From Phoronis australis (Eukaryota; Phoronida; Phoronidae), in the NCBI GenBank assembly GCA_002633005.1, contig NMRA01000125.1:35241-99240 (forward strand): DNA of 64,000 nt, given 5' to 3'. The notes beneath the pieces were generated by a model. The model was not told where the DNA came from. It saw nothing but the letters and a program-made list of their open reading frames with translations, and searched no databases. Positions 59,976-64,000 of this stretch are shown one piece after another. Position 1 is the first letter of the stretch; the number at the start of each line of letters is the position of its first letter. A program made the translations under genes and the position numbers.

Positions 59976-60948
59976 ATGGAAAGCCAAAGCATATTTTCTA
60001 TTCAAGAATTAAAAACTCTGCAGGACCAAAAAACAACTCAAACTCGAAGATATCACACCAGGACCTATAACTTATCACGCCAGGACAACAATTTAACACG
60101 TCGAGACCGAAAATTCATCACCTCAGGTCCAAAAATTTATAAGTCCATGACCGCTACCGCGCCAGTACAGAAAATTTATCGTGTCAGGAAAGAAAACTTT
60201 GATGTCAGGAGACCACGTGATCATCCACAAGCACGTGATTACGATCATGTGGACGACAACCGAGATGAGAGAGAGAGAGAGTGGCGATCACGGACATCAT
60301 GTATCAACCTTAGTGAATTATCCGCATTTTGATGCACAGAGAGGTAATACTCGGCCACATTCAAATCTAATATGTCCAAGTGTACACTCACTTCTGTTGC
60401 AAAGCGTGGAAGAGACGGCAGAAATGCCACATTTAACCTCATTCAGTCATGATAATATGACAGTCGTCTGCGAGACTTTGTTGAACGCGTAGCCCTTGTG
60501 TACCTCTAGTGGTTACGTGAATATCCTCGAATGAAATTTTTCTGGCGTGATAAATGTTCGATCCTGAGACGTGTTCAATTTGCTGTCCTGACGTATGAAA
60601 TTTTGGACCCGACGTGTTAAATTTCCAGTCTTGACGTGATAATTTTTATGTCCTGACTTGATTAATTTTGGATCATTACGTGGTAAATTAAAGGTCCTGA
60701 CGCGATAAATTATACGTCCTGACGTGATAAATTATAGGTCCTGACATGATAAATTTTCGGTCCTGACGTGATACATTTTGTTATTGGGTTATTTGTTGGT
60801 CTTGCAGAGTGAAAAAACTTTTTTAATTTTTGCATAAATGAAAATTCTGGTTTTAAGGTATTTGTATTTTTGGTCCTGCAGAGTAAAAATAATTTTTTGC
60901 CCTGTTCTGAATTTTGCATGGAAAATCTGTTCCTCTTTGGCTTTCCAT
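59976..60948. mobile_element. Foldback element 2: 973 bp with tandemly repeated arms
   Basis: Outer ends ATGGAAAGCCAAAG and CTTTGGCTTTCCAT are perfect complements. Next inside are AAAACTCTGCAGGACCAAAA and its inverse (twice on the right), then left (60,040-60,200) and right (60,540-60,775) arrays of a roughly 22-base unit of the type GGTCCTGACGTGATAAATTT in opposite orientation. The middle (60,200-60,540) is not repeated and includes a GAGA run. Arms of simple tandem units around a loop are the hallmark of foldback elements. Confidence 0.8.
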
Positions 60949-61788
60949 CATAGCAGCAAGCATTTGGAGTGTTTGGTATAAAAAGACGCGGGGAACAGGT
61001 ATGTTCTGGCATTATGTATACCTGTCTCAGCGACACGAGTTGTGCTCAAATTCTAAGAACAGTGGATAGTTTCGACAAGCGTAGTTAGTCCTCTATACTG
61101 ACTCAATGCTACGAAGTCTCAAAAGCACGAGGCAAACATGATAAGCGTAATTTACATCTAGTACAAGTTGATGACAATGTATTTCGGGCGGTATTCCAAA
61201 GCCAGAAATATAAACTGCCATCAGTTCTGCCGCAGACACGAACAGTGTGCTAGTCAACATACTAACATTCTCGAATGTCGATTTGCACATCGCTCATGCC
61301 TGCGCAGATTTAATGGGTCATGGGAAAAGAAAATGAACTGATACAATTATTAAATTCATCCATATCTTTGAACCAGTCAAGCAAGTACCGTGGGCACACA
61401 GAGTTGTTTTGCATCGCACTGTTGTGTTCTATATCAACCACTTCCTCTTTTCCTAATTCTGTGTTGTGATTGATTGTTTAAAGTGACGACTTGTTTTGTT
61501 GTTTTTCAAGACTTGGGTTATGTTGCCTTTGTCACATGGCTGACGCGGCCACATTGACATTGTTGTGTGTTCTTATTGTTCCAATTAGCCGGCCTAAAAT
61601 GACTGCATAACGAAAGGAACTGTTTGTGTTTCATCATGCAGTTCGACTTGTGTCTTCAAAAGTTAATGTAAAATAAATTTTTTGTAATTGAAGTTTTCAT
61701 CTTTGTCTTTTTGTGTTTGTTTCCTTCTCGAATAAAATATTATACGAGATTAGCAGTTGTGCCTGTTGAATGATATGAAGCGCCAAAG

Positions 61789-62232
61789 GATTCTTGAAAG
61801 AGTACTTTCTGCGCGTTGAAAAGTGCTTAATCAACGCGTAGTTTTGCGCAACGCGTACTTTTAATGCTCATGCGATCATCGTTCTGGTCTTACTCAACGC
61901 GTGCTTTTGCTTAATCAACGCGCATTATTGCCTATTCAACGCGAGCTTTTAATCAGTTCATACAGCCCAATCACGTCCGCGTGCTCTCAAATCTCAAAAT
62001 GATGGAGGACTCTACATGGGTGCAAGGCAACTTTCGAAGAATATTGCAGATTCTTATCAAGAGACCACGTAAATGATGGTGCCGTTACGTACTGAATGTA
62101 AACTTGTCTTTCATTGGACATAACGATTAACTTTTTCAGCGCGTTGCTTTAGTAAAACTACGCGTTGATTAAGCAAAAGTGCGCGTTGATTAAGCACATT
62201 TCAACGCGCAGAAAGGTACTCGTTTAAGAATC
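61789..62232. mobile_element. Foldback element 3: 444 bp with TTAATCAACGCG repeats
   Basis: The ends GATTCTTGAAAGAGTACTTT and (complement) GATTCTTAAACGAGTACCTT begin inverted arms of 60-100 bases that continue with CTGCGCGTTGAAA-GTGC and repeated TTAATCAACGCG units. Seven or more copies of CAACGCG lie inside in both orientations. The non-repetitive centre is at 61,960-62,110. No protein. Confidence 0.8.
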
Positions 62233-64000
62233 ACTGGTGATCATATCTGATAGCTGACGTCTCGATCTCCATTGGCCAATCAAGAATAAGAACAACCGGT
62301 GTATTTTAACCATCTCAGCATGAACAGCTTGTTTTTACAATCTCATTGGCGTAACTTGAGTAATAATCCACATGATAAACGCTGGTTGTGATCATCATGC
62401 CCGCTGCTCACAATGTACGTTATTCGATCAAGAATTCGGTTTACACTACAGCTGCGCTTCTGTTTTCGTGTCTCATAAAGGTTATCCAGGGAGAAACAGT
62501 GAGGAATCGTTGAGCTGCAATTGAGTACATGTTTGTCTAAAGAAAACAGAAAATAACAGAAAGAGAAGAGACAATTTGAAATGTTGAAATAAACCATAAA
62601 AACAGGGCTAAAACATGAAACAGCTTCAATGGGCATTTATCGCAGATTTTTCAAAATGGAAAAGCGAAGAAATTTTCGGTGTGTGGGTGTAACATACTTG
62701 CTAAGCACGACAATGCTAAAAGCTTCGTTCAGGTGCACTACAGGAACACGAAGTTGAGTACGAAAGACAACTATAGTACAACGTAGCAGAATTATGTCTA
62801 AGCCTTGTGTTGTTTTATTTCTAATGCCAGATCAAATGCTACGAATTACAGCTACTCGAATGTCCATGTGAACGTTGTAACAGAAATACAGAGAGATTAA
62901 CGTAACGTCACATTGCCGTTGAATGTTTCGCGGCTGAGCCTCAGTGAGCCGGACGGACGGCGCTATCAAAGGGACAGCTACGTTTTTATTTTTACCATCA
63001 CTGGCCAGAGATGAGAAAAAATTGTCACAATATTTGAAAAGGGAAACCAAAATGTTGACCTTCTGCGGTGAAAAGGTGTCCGCAAACGATCTAGAAAGAC
63101 CAGGGTGCATGCCGCGTGATTTGCACTGGAACATCCGGGCATTAATTCGAGCAACGACCCTTTTATTAAGCATACATCCAAGGTCACTGAGAGCGACAGA
63201 CGCTCTTTCCTGTTGCATCATTTAGAAACTCTTAAAAAATTTGAAGCGTGCGCGAACTGAAGGGCACACCAGGGTGGACGCCACCGCCTAGTAAGGAAGC
63301 TCCCAAAGCCCACCGTATCATCTCGAGCACTGAACGTAACCGTTACGGTGCGTAGGCGCTACGTTCAAATGCCAAAAGGTGGTTGGCTGCGCCTACGTGC
63401 GCCTACGCCCCACTACAGCACCGTATATTATGCACCAGCTCCATCACGAACAATTATGAACTAGAAAGATTATTGTCACGGCGTGACAATAATGGACTCT
63501 GCGCGTGCGTATTAAAGGAATTGTTATGGGAAGTTACTGACAGCAACCCGGTTACCAATATGAAAAGGAATTCTTTAAAATTGTAGGAGAAATTACATGT
63601 TAATATTTTGATGACCTTTCCACTAACTGACCTCTTCTGGTGCATTATGAACCTCGATGAGGGAATAATTGTAAAACCAATTTAAAGTATAGTTAATGCT
63701 AAGAATCACAGATGTTTTACTTTAAACACTTCAGAATACAACATGAATGAATTGGTCAAACTTTCAGAAGAAAAATGCACCAAATGACCCCATGGGTGCA
63801 CCAAATGACCCAAAAGTTGAAAATTCAAACTCAATCGCATTTAGTAAACAGATATGTAATTTTGAAGTCTCTAGCTCAAAATTTTAATTTTGCACTGAAT
63901 GACCTTTGACCTATTTTTTCTGATTGGTTAGGGCTATTGCGTAGTTAAGTAGGTTGTTCAATTGGCATGTTGACTTACACTAGTGTGCTGAAATTGAAAA
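62233..64000. other. No gene seen
   Basis: Frames at 62.8-63.2 kb overlap on both strands and carry no motif. GCGCCTACG motifs repeat at 63,340-63,410 and GCACCAAATGACCC occurs twice at 63,778-63,812. A gene crossing the right edge cannot be excluded. Confidence 0.4.

Overview
This is a piece of a nuclear genome from an animal, most likely a marine invertebrate. The evidence is spliced genes with GT/AG introns of 0.3-4 kb, a class A (rhodopsin-like) G-protein-coupled receptor, a Penelope-like retroelement, tRNA-headed SINE copies, a solo LTR, and a dense load of inverted-repeat DNA elements in an AT-rich background. I cannot name the species. No bacterial operons, rRNA genes or CRISPR arrays are present. 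Five single Ns mark assembly gaps; four lie in or beside long G/C runs and the fifth lies beside a 360-bp exact duplication.

Left part (about 0.7-14.2 kb, minus strand): two tandem, same-direction paralogous genes for classical short-chain dehydrogenases/reductases (SDR). Gene A (exons at 5371-5214, 3248-3037, 2221-2108, 888-704) loses its last exon off the left edge. Gene B (exons at 14190-14039, 10354-10143, 9944-9831, 8970-8786, 7789-7589) has all five exons. Exons 2, 3 and 4 have identical lengths (212, 114 and 185 bp) and phases in the two genes. Gene B would encode 287 residues, but codon 197 is an in-frame TGA where gene A has a Cys codon. SINE copies, short hAT-like pieces and a 16-bp tandem array lie in and between them.

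Middle (about 15-50 kb): I recognise no intact host gene. The stretch is a graveyard of mobile elements: a decayed TTAA-flanked element with a THAP-domain relic (17.8-21.3 kb), apparently nested between large inverted arms (17.3-23.8 kb); a 569-bp MITE; a diverged ~100-bp-period tandem array; a DDE-transposase relic; a Penelope-like element with inverted pLTRs, itself interrupted by a 270-bp palindrome and another repeat; a 2.8-kb TIR element; several two- or three-copy repeat families; a likely assembly duplication at 44.8-45.7 kb; and a TRIM-like pair of repeats.

Right part (50-64 kb): a solo LTR, a tandem array of palindromic 12-mers, and one clear intronless gene for a 393-residue peptide-type GPCR (57,992-59,173, plus strand) with its poly(A) signal. 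Three foldback elements with repeat-rich arms flank the receptor gene within 5.3 kb.

The two SDR genes are the only genes with an obvious functional relationship (duplicate oxidoreductases of probable NADP(H) type). The receptor is independent of them. The observations most worth following are the TGA codon in SDR gene B, the foldback cluster around the receptor, the nested inverted-repeat region at 17-24 kb and the nested Penelope-like element.
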